DNA from: UBA11346 sp038060575
GTDB taxonomy: Bacteria; Planctomycetota; UBA11346
Direction: 5' to 3'
DNA: 64,000 bases
NCBI GenBank assembly: GCA_964652775.1
Contig: CAZZAM010000012.1
Span: 1 to 64,000, forward strand
Shown here: in pieces, positions 32,813 through 42,290 of the stretch
Layout: each line of letters begins with the position of its first letter
Numbering within the stretch: the first letter of the stretch is position 1
Program-made: the position numbers and the translations under genes
The notes under the pieces: model-generated
What the model saw: the letters and a program-made list of their open reading frames with translations, nothing else
Database searches by the model: none
What the model was told of the DNA's origin: nothing

Positions 32813-34283
32813 ACCGTGCCTTGATCCGCGGATCTGCGACCGCGTAGAGCAGGTCCGCAATGAGAATGCCAACCAGGAGCAGCAGGACTGAGATCACGGT
32901 GGACGCCATGAGCAACGGTGCGTCTTGCTGCCGCGCTGCCTCCAGCATCAGCGACCCCAGACCAGGGATAGAGAACACGTACTCGACGAAGACGAAACCA
33001 CCGAACAATTCAGCCAACAGTCCAGATCCAAGGGTAATCATCGTTACCAGACTGTTGCGCGTCGCATGCTTCCAGACCACGACGTCCTCTGAAACACCTT
33101 TCGCCCGGGCACTGCGCACATAGTCGGATGACAGTTGTTCCAGGACATTCGCTCGCATGTAGCGCGACAGCGCGGTGAACGAAGTATAGGTCAGACACAC
33201 CAGCGGCAGGAAAGCATGCCAGAGCAAATCGAGCAGATACCGCGGCGTAGTCATCCAGAGATTATCCGGACTGGACAGCCCACGATTCGGAAATGGTGCC
33301 GTGCCGTCACCGGAATCCGTGCACAGGGAATGCAAAAACACCGTCGCCACAAAAAACGATGGAATCGACCAGGCCGCAAATAGCCCAGCCGTCACTGATT
33401 TATCGGCCAGCGTGCCGGCGTTGCGCGCCGACCACACACCGAGCGGTATCGACACTGCCCAGGCGATCATGATCGCGAGGACATTCAGCCACGCCGTGAC
33501 TGACCAGCGCTGGCCGATGATGGTGAACGCATCTGCTTTGCGGGTTTCGCTATACAGGTTGCCGGTCGCGAGTTTGCCCAGGAAATGAATGAATCCGGTT
33601 TCAGCAATTAATGCCGTGTAGCGACGGCCGCCACGATCGTACTCGGCATGATCCCGCGTGAGCAACGCCAGCAACTCAGTTCGCTTCTGCGCGGCCTGCG
33701 AATCATTGGTGACATAGCCAGTCTCAGTCTGATTTTCATAGGCGATGCGTAACCGCTTGAGGTCTTCATTGCGAGCGCGGATGCGTGACTGTTCGTCGGA
33801 CGAGATCCGTTCCAAATCCTCGGGCAGCAGAGGCCGCGCCGCACACAGCGAAATCGCCATGGTCGCTGGACCATGGAAGCGAGCCAGTGCCTCGTCGGCC
33901 AGTACGGCCTGCAGCGGCTCGACCAGCAACGGCCCCTGAAACCATAAGTCCTCGATTTCGAGTCGCGTCCGCTTGGCCTCGTCGACTGCTGGACCGCGTT
34001 CAGCGGCAGTAAGACGGGCGAGTACCGTCTCTTTACTCGTGAAACCACGCAGATTGATCAGGGCGGGCAGATCGTTTCCAGTGCGACGGAAGCGGATCAG
34101 CCAGGTATCGACCGCCTGATTCGACGCCTGAATCTTCTGCTCGCCTTCACCCTTGGATGATGGTGCCGCCAGCTGATCGGTAACCGACAATCCCTGCAGA
34201 CGCAGCACCAAGAAATTGATCGCCAGGATCCCGAAGAAGGTCGGGATCATCCACAACAAGCGACGAAGGGCGTAGGCCCACAT
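32805..34283 (-). CDS. oligopeptide ABC transporter permease (OppB/YejB-like) with large insertion
   Basis: 492 aa compared with about 310-360 for OppB or YejB. TM1 (LLWMIPTFFGILAINFLVL) is typical. About 190 residues (roughly 40-228) follow that are hydrophilic and helical, with RTELLALLTRDH and LERISSDEQSRIRAR. The normal sequence resumes at FIHFLGKLATGNLYSE (about 231). The permease domain ends with the EAA loop SARAKGVSEDVVVWKHATRN. The insertion would be extracytoplasmic by the standard topology. It sits 3 bases after the binding protein gene. Confidence 0.9.
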   Translation of the reverse strand: MWAYALRRLLWMIPTFFGILAINFLVLRLQGLSVTDQLAAPSSKGEGEQKIQASNQAVDTWLIRFRRTGNDLPALINLRGFTSKETVLARLTAAERGPAVDEAKRTRLEIEDLWFQGPLLVEPLQAVLADEALARFHGPATMAISLCAARPLLPEDLERISSDEQSRIRARNEDLKRLRIAYENQTETGYVTNDSQAAQKRTELLALLTRDHAEYDRGGRRYTALIAETGFIHFLGKLATGNLYSETRKADAFTIIGQRWSVTAWLNVLAIMIAWAVSIPLGVWSARNAGTLADKSVTAGLFAAWSIPSFFVATVFLHSLCTDSGDGTAPFPNRGLSSPDNLWMTTPRYLLDLLWHAFLPLVCLTYTSFTALSRYMRANVLEQLSSDYVRSARAKGVSEDVVVWKHATRNSLVTMITLGSGLLAELFGGFVFVEYVFSIPGLGSLMLEAARQQDAPLLMASTVISVLLLLVGILIADLLYAVADPRIKARYA

Positions 34284-34286
34284 CGA

Positions 34287-36335
34287 TCAGGGCTTCTGGA
34301 AGTGCCACAACAACTGGCGGCGGCTAAATAATGGATGATAGGCATCGAATCCATCCGTTATGCCGGTAAGCCAACGATCCGGTGCGATCGCAGTGCCCGC
34401 AGCCGGGTGGTTCTGCCAAACGATGATCGAATCTGGTGAACGGAAGAATAGGCATGGCTGTTCTTCATGGATGATCACCTGGACTTCGTTGATGATCTTG
34501 GCCCGTTCATCCGGCTCAAAGGCCTCACGCAGGGCATCCGAGAGCACATCGACGCGCTTGTTACGGAAGCCACCGTGGTTTGAGGTGCGCGGCTTATCGG
34601 CATGACTGCTGTGCCAGAGTTGCCAGAAATCAGGTTCGAGATCGCTGCCCAGACTCCAACCGCCCGACATGGCATCAAAGTCCTTCTCCTCGTAGATCCT
34701 CAGCATCTCCTTCCACTCAAATGGAATGGGTTGGAGATCGATGCCGAGTTTCCGCAATTCATCACGATAAATCAATAATACTGCATCCATGACTGGGTTG
34801 TTGGCGCCATACTTGAGCGTGAAACGGAACGGGACGCGCTTGCCGTCGATGACCTTGTCGAGCCATCCATCGTTATCTGAATCAGTCCAACCCGCCTCAG
34901 CAAGCAATGCCTTCGCCTTGGTCGAATCAAACGTCAGGTCGGTCAACTGCTTGTTGAAATACGGATTATCGAGATGAACTGGCCCGATCTGTGGGCGGCC
35001 AAGACCAAAATAAACTTCATCGATGATGCGTTGTTTGGGAAATGCACGCGCCAGAGCGTGGCGGACTAACTTGTCTTGGAATAACGGCCGCCGCAGGTTC
35101 CAGCCGAAATAGCTGTACGCGTGCGAACGAACTCGTTCCCAGCCCAATTCCCCAGTACGACCAGCCTTTGCATTCTTTGGGTCGAGTGCAGCAAAGCGCG
35201 GTTCCTTATGATCGAGAATCAACGCCTTGTATTGGGGTGGAATCAAACCGTGAACCTGGACCTGTCCCTTGAGGAAGGAAACCAGTTGGGGATCCGGTAA
35301 CTTCACATCGGCAATCCATTCGATGCTGTCAAAATGGAACCCAGCGCCCCAGTAGTCGGGATTGCGACGGAACACTACACGCTTATCTGATTCGTTCGAT
35401 TCCAGAAGGTAGTTACCGACGCCAACGATGCCGCCGAGATCGTCGAACCAGTGCTTGTTGAACACCACGCCCAATTGCGCGGATGGGATCGGCGTTCCAT
35501 CGCGATTGTACGCGTAAATATGCTTCGGCAGGGGCGAAAGCCCCATCGAGAACGACATACTGGTGAATACCTTTTTCTTCCAGCGTAGGACCAACGTATG
35601 CGCATCAGGCGCTTCGGCCTTCGCAAGATCATCGTAATACGATCGCAACTGTGGACACTCCACATCTGAATTCTTGACCATCTCAATGTAGAACACGAAA
35701 TCCGAGGCAGTCAGTGGAACGTCTTTATCAAGCCAACTGAACCGCGCTTCCTTGGCGATACTTGGACGTCCCCACTTCACGCCGGGGCGCAAGGTGAATG
35801 TATAGGTCTTCCAGTCATCAGTGATCACGCACGACGTTGCCAACACCTCGTTCCACCGGTCTGGCGACGCTGGATGCGTGCCGCACAGCGAGTCGTTCAC
35901 GAGATCCTGGGCCGCCTGGGCGTCGGCGGAACTTTCGACAATGGGGTTAAATCCCTTGGGCGTCACGTTGAAATCATACAGCGTTCCGCCAATCCATTCC
36001 GGATGCAAGGTACTGCGATCGTAGGGCTTCAGAAAGTTCGACCCGAGTCTCGGCTTGCCGTCCCTTTTGCTGTCAACGACAGGCACCACGGGCACTGCCA
36101 ATGGCGCCGTGGTAGTGCTTGAAGCGACAGGAGCAGCGACCACCGCCGCTGGCCGACTGGCCAGTTCATTGGCGAGACGCTTCAGTTCATTGGACTGTCG
36201 CTCCATGTCCTTGCTCGCACGCTGGGTCGCTTGATACATCGCCTGCAGCTGCTCGGTTTCGCGCGTGCGGTCAATGATCTGGATCACCAACAAGATGGCG
36301 ACGATACTCAATAGGATGGTTGCGACTTTTGACAT
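34287..36335 (-). CDS. peptide ABC transporter substrate-binding protein (SBP_bac_5), membrane-anchored
   Basis: 682 aa. An N-terminal hydrophobic helix (ATILLSIVAILLVIQII) without a lipobox Cys is followed by a coiled-coil-like segment (about 25-65) and a Val/Pro/Thr-rich linker. The remaining 580 residues form a family 5 binding protein: PEWIGGTLYDFNV, the WKTYTFTLRPGVKWG strand near 170-185, and a GVGNYLLES segment. It delivers oligopeptides to the permease. It begins the operon SBP-OppB-OppC-OppD. The membrane anchor in place of lipidation resembles an inner-membrane-tethered binding protein. Confidence 0.92.
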   Translation of the reverse strand: MSKVATILLSIVAILLVIQIIDRTRETEQLQAMYQATQRASKDMERQSNELKRLANELASRPAAVVAAPVASSTTTAPLAVPVVPVVDSKRDGKPRLGSNFLKPYDRSTLHPEWIGGTLYDFNVTPKGFNPIVESSADAQAAQDLVNDSLCGTHPASPDRWNEVLATSCVITDDWKTYTFTLRPGVKWGRPSIAKEARFSWLDKDVPLTASDFVFYIEMVKNSDVECPQLRSYYDDLAKAEAPDAHTLVLRWKKKVFTSMSFSMGLSPLPKHIYAYNRDGTPIPSAQLGVVFNKHWFDDLGGIVGVGNYLLESNESDKRVVFRRNPDYWGAGFHFDSIEWIADVKLPDPQLVSFLKGQVQVHGLIPPQYKALILDHKEPRFAALDPKNAKAGRTGELGWERVRSHAYSYFGWNLRRPLFQDKLVRHALARAFPKQRIIDEVYFGLGRPQIGPVHLDNPYFNKQLTDLTFDSTKAKALLAEAGWTDSDNDGWLDKVIDGKRVPFRFTLKYGANNPVMDAVLLIYRDELRKLGIDLQPIPFEWKEMLRIYEEKDFDAMSGGWSLGSDLEPDFWQLWHSSHADKPRTSNHGGFRNKRVDVLSDALREAFEPDERAKIINEVQVIIHEEQPCLFFRSPDSIIVWQNHPAAGTAIAPDRWLTGITDGFDAYHPLFSRRQLLWHFQKP

Positions 36336-36389
36336 GGCGGGACACCATCGTGGCCAAGTCCGGGAAGGGAAGAGGTCTACCGCGATTGG

Positions 36390-36959
36390 TCAGCGGGGAG
36401 AGGCAGACGCCCGGTAGCGCCACCAAGCACGCAACCGATCAACAACCGCGGCATCGGCACGCAGCGAGACCATTTCGAGGGGCGAACGCCCCCTCCGCGT
36501 GGCCAACCAGGAGATCCAGACCAGACTCACGACGGTGATCAGCAGGTTTGGCCAGGCATTCAGCGCCCATTGGCCGGACCAGCTCAGCTGATCGTGCGAA
36601 AACGGCACAAAGTAGGGGATGGTCCAGTTATGGCCGTCCGGACCACGTGAACCGACGAGGTCGCAGAGCAGATGAAGATGCCCCGCTGCCAGGGCAGCCA
36701 GGCCAACCCGCCAGTCACGCCGGCACACCAGCCAAGCAACTCCAGCAATGACGATCGTACCCAGACCGTTGTGCATAATCACATGGTGGTACTCGGTGAA
36801 CCAGGGCAGGCGGCCGTCACTCAGCATCTCGACCGGCGCACCCAGTCCGTCGAGGTCTGGGGCGACTCCAGCGATGGTAACTGCGATGCGGCCACGCCGA
36901 TCAGTTGGCAGAGCGTCGGCGATAAGCCAGGAGAGCAGACCGTGGGTGAAGGGACTCAT
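36390..36959 (-). CDS. DUF457/YdjM-like membrane-bound metal-dependent hydrolase
   Basis: 189 aa. It begins MSPFTHGLLSWLIADAL, the family's early His motif (F-THG), and continues with VAPDLDGLG (Asp pair), YHHVIMHNGLGTIV (His cluster) and AAGHLHLLCDLVGSRGPDGHNW, all typical of the metal-binding DUF457 family related to LexA-binding YdjM. Four or so hydrophobic segments alternate with these motifs. The physiological substrate is unknown. A palindrome separates it from the HD-GYP gene upstream. Confidence 0.85.
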   Translation of the reverse strand: MSPFTHGLLSWLIADALPTDRRGRIAVTIAGVAPDLDGLGAPVEMLSDGRLPWFTEYHHVIMHNGLGTIVIAGVAWLVCRRDWRVGLAALAAGHLHLLCDLVGSRGPDGHNWTIPYFVPFSHDQLSWSGQWALNAWPNLLITVVSLVWISWLATRRGRSPLEMVSLRADAAVVDRLRAWWRYRASASPR

Positions 36960-36963
36960 GGGG

Positions 36964-37078
36964 AAATGCCAAATGCTGGAATGTCGGAATGCTGGAATGG
37001 GAAGAAGTCCAATGCCGGAATCTCACATCTCATCGTGGGCCAGTCTGAATATTCCAGCATTCCAGCATTTGGCATTCG
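36964..37078. repeat. palindrome of ATGCTGGA words
   Basis: Left arm about 36965-37000 contains AATGCCAAATGCTGGAATG and a second GGAATGCTGGAATG; right arm 37049-37077 is ATTCCAGCATTCCAGCATTT plus GGCATT, the inverse. About 48 bases lie between. It is located between two minus-strand genes. Confidence 0.75.
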
Positions 37079-37088
37079 TGGCAATTAC

Positions 37089-38648
37089 TCACGGCACATA
37101 TCCCGGAACCTTCGCCTCATCCACCTGATCAATCTGTTCCGCCGGCAAAAATTTCTTGGCGTAGTCGAGGTAAACCTTCTCACGCATGAAAATATCAAAG
37201 AGGTCTGGATCGATGTGGTTGTCCTGGCTCATACGTCCAAGAATGCTCAGCGCCTGGCTCAGTTTCATCGCCTTCTTGTACGGTCGATCGCCAGCGGTCA
37301 GGGCTTCAAACACGTCGGCAATGCCCATAACCCGCGCAGGCACGGACATTTGTTCGCGGCTCAATCCCTTTGGGTAGCCCTTGCCGTCCATGCGCTCGTG
37401 GTGACCACCTGCATACTCGGGCACACGGGCGAGATGGCGCGGGAACGGCAACGAGTCGAGCATCTTAATCGTTGCTGTCATGTGGTGATTGATCACCTGA
37501 CGCTCACTCGGCAACAGCGTGCCTTTGGCGATACAAAGATTTTCGATCTCGTCGGCGGTCAACAGTGGCTGCTCGGTTCCAGCCGGTGAAATCCACGTAT
37601 TCTTGGCAATAGCACGCACCCGCGCCTGATCCTCAGGACGCATGAATTCTCCGCCCGTGTTGGCACGGCGAAGAAAGGCCAGATCGTCATCGAAGTGCAT
37701 GAGGTCCACAATCGTCGCGCCACGCAACTGCGCCTGGGCCTTTGCGGCGGCGAAGCGCGTCTCAATCAACTCAATGCGATCGTAGATCGCGCTCAGCTTG
37801 GTCGCTTTGTCCATCACCCACTCCGGCGTGGTGATTTTACCGCAGTCATGCAGCCAACCGGCGATACGTAATTCGTAGCGATCCCGCTCGCTCATCGTGA
37901 AGCCAGCGATCGATCCACACGGTGCACGCGCAGCCGCTTCGGCCAACATCATGGTCAGTTCGGGCACCCGGCGACAGTGGCCACCGGTATAGGGACTTTT
38001 CTCGTCGATCGCAGTGGCGATCAATTTGATAAACGACTCAAACAATAAACGCTGATCTTCGAGCAGTTTGTGTTTGGTGCGCGCAGTCGCCGCCTGCGAG
38101 GCAAGACTTTCCACCAGAATTTGGTCTTCGTGCGGGAACGGCACGGTGAGGCCAGAGTCATTGCGCGCGTTAATGAGCTGTAGCGCACCGGTGATAACCC
38201 CTTCGTGGTCGCGCATCGGCACGACCAGAACAGAGGTCGTCCGGTATTTGGTCTTGGCGTCAAATGCCCTGGTGCCGGTGAAATCGAAGCCAGGGGCGGC
38301 ATAGGCATCGGGAATATTCACCGTCACGCCGGCCAAGACGCAGTGAGCGACAACCGAAGCGTGGTTCTCGTGCTGGTTCGCCAAGTGCAGCGGCACGTCA
38401 GGCAACGGCACCGAATGCACGCCGCTGATGCCCGCATGGATGTTCATCGATTGGTTGTGCAAGATCTCGAAGTGCAGGCGATCTTTATCTACGGCGTACA
38501 CCGTGCCGCCGTCAGCGTGGGTTATTTCCATCGCCCCTTGCAGAATCTGCTCGACCAGCAAACGCGGATTCGTTTCGGTCGACAACGCAAGACCGACCCG
38601 ATTCAGGATCTCAATCCGACGACTGAGCGTAGCGAGGTTCGCGTCCAC
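37089..38648 (-). CDS. GAF domain HD-GYP phosphodiesterase
   Basis: 519 aa, GTG start. The N-terminal part (about 20-180) is a GAF sensor domain with GGTVYAVDKDRLHFEILHNQS. The HD-GYP domain (about 200-505) shows TGGHCRRVPELTMML, HDCGKITTPEWVMDK with the HD pair, HHERMDGKGYPKGL with GYP, and DVFEALTAGDRPYKKAM. Such enzymes degrade cyclic di-GMP or a related dinucleotide and influence motility and surface growth, which fits the motA/motB and PilB genes elsewhere in the window. Between GAF and HD is a loop insertion (about 290-380). Confidence 0.92.
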   Translation of the reverse strand: MDANLATLSRRIEILNRVGLALSTETNPRLLVEQILQGAMEITHADGGTVYAVDKDRLHFEILHNQSMNIHAGISGVHSVPLPDVPLHLANQHENHASVVAHCVLAGVTVNIPDAYAAPGFDFTGTRAFDAKTKYRTTSVLVVPMRDHEGVITGALQLINARNDSGLTVPFPHEDQILVESLASQAATARTKHKLLEDQRLLFESFIKLIATAIDEKSPYTGGHCRRVPELTMMLAEAAARAPCGSIAGFTMSERDRYELRIAGWLHDCGKITTPEWVMDKATKLSAIYDRIELIETRFAAAKAQAQLRGATIVDLMHFDDDLAFLRRANTGGEFMRPEDQARVRAIAKNTWISPAGTEQPLLTADEIENLCIAKGTLLPSERQVINHHMTATIKMLDSLPFPRHLARVPEYAGGHHERMDGKGYPKGLSREQMSVPARVMGIADVFEALTAGDRPYKKAMKLSQALSILGRMSQDNHIDPDLFDIFMREKVYLDYAKKFLPAEQIDQVDEAKVPGYVP

Positions 38649-38865
38649 GTTGGCAGCCTACGACGAGCGCCGCAGCTCGCCACCCTGGGGGAGCTAGGGC
38701 ATCCGCGCAGCGGACGCCGAGCGACGGTGAGGGCTTGCCCGAGCCTGGATGGCTGGCTCCAGCCTGGCTCGGGATGTCTTGACTCATTTGCCCCAGCCAG
38801 GTTGGAGCCTGGCGTTCCCAGGTTGGAGCCTGGCGTTCCCAGGCAGGCCACGACCATCTGGCGCG
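38649..38865. repeat. intergenic region with tandem 21-bp repeat
   Basis: Positions 38799-38819 and 38820-38840 are tandem copies of a 21-base unit that begins AGGTTGGAGCCTGGCGTTCC, followed by a partial third unit (AGGCAGG). The shared GGAGC...TGGCGTTCCCAGG core recurs at 54824-54843. Upstream, 38730-38775 has CCGAGCCTGG and CCAGCCTGGCTCGG, which are inverted relatives. This region lies between divergent HD-GYP and rlmI genes, so both promoters must be here. An in-frame extension of rlmI through the repeats is not credible as coding. Confidence 0.7.
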
Positions 38866-40053
38866 ATGACCCTGCCGATTGTCCGCCTTATCCCACGCCA
38901 AACACATCGTTGCTTGAATGGCCATCCGTGGGTGTTCCGCAGCGAGCTTGAGCCAGCCGCATTGACGGACATTGCCGACGCGGCCGAGATCGAGGTACAG
39001 GATCACCGCTCGCGTCTGATCGGACGGGGCTTTTACAGCGCCCAATCGCAAATCGCCGTGCGCCTGGCCACGCGACGTGCAATCCCCCTGGATCGCGCTT
39101 TTCTCCGGACCCGGCTGCAAGCTGCCATCAACCACCGGGCTACGGTCATGCCGGGACGTTCGGCGTGCCGCCTCGTGTCCAGTGAGGGCGATCTGCTGCC
39201 CGGCCTTATCGTCGAACGCTACGCTGATCGCTTGGTCATTCAGACGACAACCAGCGGTATTGAGGCCCGCATGCCGGAAATCCTCGATTTGCTGGGTGAA
39301 CTCTGCCAACCAAGCCAGATCGTTGAGCGTAATGATTTCCCTGCCCGTGAACTGGAAGGACTGCCGCGCCGTGCGGGCGTTCTGCGTGGACCGCAAGAAA
39401 CCATCGTGCGCGTGCAACTTGGCGATATTGACGTGGACGTTGACCTCCGTGATCCCCACAAGACCGGTGCGTATCTGGATCAGATCGACAGTCATCGTGC
39501 GTTAACAGAGTGGACTCCGCGCGGCGGTCGCGTTGCTGATGTATTCGCGCATCGCGGTGGATTCGCTCTCCATCTGTTGCATGCCGGTGCAGCAAGCGCG
39601 GTCGCCGTCGATGAAGCAGCGGCCGGTTTGTTTGATGCAATACAGGCCGCTGAGCGCTGTGGGTTTGCTGGACGCTTCAACACGGTTCAAGCAGATGCGT
39701 TCCGCTGGCTGCGTGAACAGGATGCCGCCAAGACCACCTTCGATCTTGTTGTCCTAGACCCGCCTGCATTCGCGCGCACGCGTGCCGCTGTGCCCGGAGC
39801 GTTACGCGGCTACCGCGATCTGCATGTGCACGCGTTGCGGCTGCTTGCTCCGGGCGGACGACTGGCCTCGTGGTCGTGCTCATCGCATGTCGGTGAAACA
39901 GACTTCTTGAACACAGCGGTCGAGGCAGCGGCAGAAGGTCGTCGCACGATTCGTTTTGATACCGCCTTCGGCCAACCAGCAGACCATCCCTGGCTGCCTG
40001 CGGCGCCAGAGACACGTTATCTTAAGGGCTTCCTGCTGACCGTTCTGGAGTGA
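38866..40053 (+). CDS. rlmI: class I SAM-dependent rRNA methyltransferase (RlmI-like)
   Basis: 395 aa from the ATG at 38866. RlmI methylates C1962 of 23S rRNA at C5. An N-terminal PUA domain (RHCLNGHPWVFRSELE-like, from RCLNGHPWVF) is followed by a Rossmann methyltransferase domain: DVFAHRGGFALHLLHAGA for SAM binding (the usual DxFSYxGGF pattern) and FDLVVLDPPAFART with the DPPAF motif. The motif linking the domains (DPHKTGAYLDQIDSHRAL) also fits. The start was chosen because the upstream frame runs through a tandem repeat. Confidence 0.9.
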   Translation: MTLPIVRLIPRQTHRCLNGHPWVFRSELEPAALTDIADAAEIEVQDHRSRLIGRGFYSAQSQIAVRLATRRAIPLDRAFLRTRLQAAINHRATVMPGRSACRLVSSEGDLLPGLIVERYADRLVIQTTTSGIEARMPEILDLLGELCQPSQIVERNDFPARELEGLPRRAGVLRGPQETIVRVQLGDIDVDVDLRDPHKTGAYLDQIDSHRALTEWTPRGGRVADVFAHRGGFALHLLHAGAASAVAVDEAAAGLFDAIQAAERCGFAGRFNTVQADAFRWLREQDAAKTTFDLVVLDPPAFARTRAAVPGALRGYRDLHVHALRLLAPGGRLASWSCSSHVGETDFLNTAVEAAAEGRRTIRFDTAFGQPADHPWLPAAPETRYLKGFLLTVLE

Positions 40054-40341
40054 TCGCACGACCAGCGCGAACTGATTCAGGAGCTGCCAATGGAACCGAC
40101 GGCATCGCCAATGGAGATTCAGGCACCGGCGTCGGTAACGGCGGTGACCGCGGTGGGCCAGGTGGCGGACCCATCAACGCACTGCCAAAGACGAGAACGA
40201 AGCCGAGCACGCGGCGGAGTATGGCGAACGAGATTGGGCAGCCAATCGATAAATTACGAAAGGATGAAGGATGAAGGATGAAAACGGAGGTTACAGGGTT
40301 TTCTTCCTTCTTCCTTCCGCCTCCTGCCCTCCCACTTTTCC
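40054..40341. repeat. gene-poor stretch with purine/pyrimidine word palindrome
   Basis: Positions about 40262-40282 carry three GGATGAA words; 40299-40330 is pyrimidine-rich (TTCTTCCTTC, TTCCTTCCGCC), an imperfect inverse. The same word-palindrome architecture as elsewhere is present, but the match is looser. Upstream, a Pro/Gly-rich short frame exists on both strands, and I do not call it as a gene. Confidence 0.5.
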
Positions 40342-42285
40342 TTAAGCCGTTCGCGGGAATGAAATAACCTCAGCACTCAGTCCCAATATCGTCCGGATAC
40401 GATTGGCCACTCCGACGCGATCCAAACCCATGTCGGCCAACTGCTGCTCGCGCGTAGCATGGGGGACGAGTTCGTCTCGGATGCCCATCCGATGCAGGCG
40501 CACGATCAGTCCGCGATCCGCACAGGCTTCGCTCACGATCGAACCAAAGCCGCCAGGCAGGACATGGTCCTCGACGGTCAGCATTTCGCTGTGCTGGCGG
40601 GATAACGTGGCCAGCAGGGCAGCATCCAACGGCTTGGCGAAGCGGGCATCAACCAGGGTCACGCCTCGGGCCAGTTCACCCAGGTCAGCCAGCGCCTCAT
40701 GGCAGGTCTTCACAGTCGAGCCATAGGCCCAGATCATCAATGGACCATCGCCGCGACATAGGATTTCTGCCCGGCCGAGCTCCAGTGGCGCTGCAGCGAT
40801 GCCCCAATCGACCTGCGGCACCTCATCCTTGGGATAGCGAATGACGTAGCCAGCAGCACGGCCTTCGCTGAGTCGATGTTCGTGTGACCAGCGCAGCATC
40901 GCTGAAAGCTGCACGCCATCGCGAGGCGCCATCAGCACCAAACCGGGCAAGCAACGCGACCACGCGATGTCGTAGATGCCTTGGTGCGTCTCGCCGTCTT
41001 CGCCAACCAAGCCAGCGCGATCGAGCGTGATCACGATGCCGAGGTCGCGTTGCAGACAGACTTCCTGAAAGAGTTGATCGTAACCACGCTGGGCAAACGT
41101 GCTGTAGTGAGCGAGGAACGGGCGCTGGCCGGCAATCGCCAAACCTTGCGCGAAGGCAAATGAATGCTGTTCGCAAATACCAACGTCGAACATGCGGGTT
41201 GGAAACTTTACCGCGAATTGACGCAGCGCCGTACCAGATGGCATCGCCGCCGTAATCCCGATAACCTTGTCGTCCTCGGTTGCCAACTCGGTCAGCGTCT
41301 CGGCAAACACCGTCGAATAGGTGCGCGCGCTCGGCTTCGGCCGGAACGCGCCAGTATCCAAGTCAAAGCCCTTAGGGCCGTGATACTTGAGCGGATCAGC
41401 CGCCGCTGGAACCCAGCCGCCGCCCTTCTTCGTCAGGACGTGGAGCAAGATCGGACCACGCAGCCGCGATACGTTACGCAGTGCCTCTTCGATGATCGTG
41501 AGATCGTGTCCATCGACTGGACCGAAATAGCGGAACCCGAGATCCTCGAAGATGTAGCCCGGGGTGATCGCCTTGTGCGCAGCAAGCTCCAGCTGCTCGG
41601 CGAGACGCTCCATGTGCACGCCGGCTGGCAGGCGCTTGAGTGTCTGCAAGAAACGCTCGCGCAGATGCTGATACATCGCGCCGGTACGAATGCGGTCAAG
41701 ATGCGTGTGCAGCGATCCAGTCGGCGCATCGATGAACTGGCCGTTGTCGTTGAGTACCACGATCATGTCGCTCTTGAATTGACCCGCGTTGATCAGTCCT
41801 TCGTAGGACATGCCGCCAGTCAACGCACCATCACCAACCACAACCACCGTCGCACGACGATGACTGCTGTGGCGATAGCCCTCGGCAACGCCGACACCGG
41901 TGGAAATCGCGGTCGAACTGTGTCCAACCTTGGCGAGATCGAACGGACTTTCGTGCGGATCCGGGAAACCACTGATGCCGCCGCGTTGACGATTGGTGTC
42001 GAAGCGTGCTGCACGGCCGGTGAGCAACTTGTGCGGATACGCCTGATGGCCGACGTCCCACAGCAACCGATCCGATGTGAAATCAAAGACCCGGTGCAAC
42101 GCGATCGTCAGCTCAACGGTTCCCAAATTCGACGCCAAGTGACCACCGTGATCAGAGACCACCTCTTTGATCCGGTGACGGATCTCGACCGCCAATTGGA
42201 CCAGCTCATCGCGCGACAACTTGCGCAAATCGGCGGGCGACAGCAGAGCATCAAGCAGTGGAGCTGGAGTCATCCGGCATGGCAC
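40342..42285 (-). CDS. dxs: 1-deoxy-D-xylulose-5-phosphate synthase
   Basis: 647 aa. It condenses pyruvate and glyceraldehyde 3-phosphate, the first step of the MEP isoprenoid pathway. The thiamine diphosphate motif GDGALTGGMSYEGLINAG is near residue 151. HLASNLGTVELTIALH near the N-terminus and the transketolase-like PYR domain with GIVITLDRAGLVGEDGETHQG (as IVITLDRAGLVGEDGETHQG) are present. An AAAGGTG Shine-Dalgarno-like sequence precedes the ATG; an ATG four codons on (MTPAP) is an alternative. A palindrome begins 6 bases upstream of the start, so the promoter must lie inside or beyond it. Confidence 0.96.
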   Translation of the reverse strand: MPCRMTPAPLLDALLSPADLRKLSRDELVQLAVEIRHRIKEVVSDHGGHLASNLGTVELTIALHRVFDFTSDRLLWDVGHQAYPHKLLTGRAARFDTNRQRGGISGFPDPHESPFDLAKVGHSSTAISTGVGVAEGYRHSSHRRATVVVVGDGALTGGMSYEGLINAGQFKSDMIVVLNDNGQFIDAPTGSLHTHLDRIRTGAMYQHLRERFLQTLKRLPAGVHMERLAEQLELAAHKAITPGYIFEDLGFRYFGPVDGHDLTIIEEALRNVSRLRGPILLHVLTKKGGGWVPAAADPLKYHGPKGFDLDTGAFRPKPSARTYSTVFAETLTELATEDDKVIGITAAMPSGTALRQFAVKFPTRMFDVGICEQHSFAFAQGLAIAGQRPFLAHYSTFAQRGYDQLFQEVCLQRDLGIVITLDRAGLVGEDGETHQGIYDIAWSRCLPGLVLMAPRDGVQLSAMLRWSHEHRLSEGRAAGYVIRYPKDEVPQVDWGIAAAPLELGRAEILCRGDGPLMIWAYGSTVKTCHEALADLGELARGVTLVDARFAKPLDAALLATLSRQHSEMLTVEDHVLPGGFGSIVSEACADRGLIVRLHRMGIRDELVPHATREQQLADMGLDRVGVANRIRTILGLSAEVISFPRTA

Positions 42286-42290
42286 CTTTT

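Noticed and set aside
38799..38840. CRISPR-like tandem repeat
   Set aside because: Two adjacent 21-bp copies have no spacers, so this is a tandem duplication and not an array.
38749..38865. In-frame N-terminal extension of rlmI
   Set aside because: It translates a tandem repeat (two WSLAFPG copies) and is not part of the conserved protein; the ATG at 38866 fits better.
40022..40210. Pro-rich minus-strand frame with a hydrophobic start after rlmI
   Set aside because: It overlaps the end of rlmI, is low-complexity, and has no visible ribosome site; support is too weak for a gene call.
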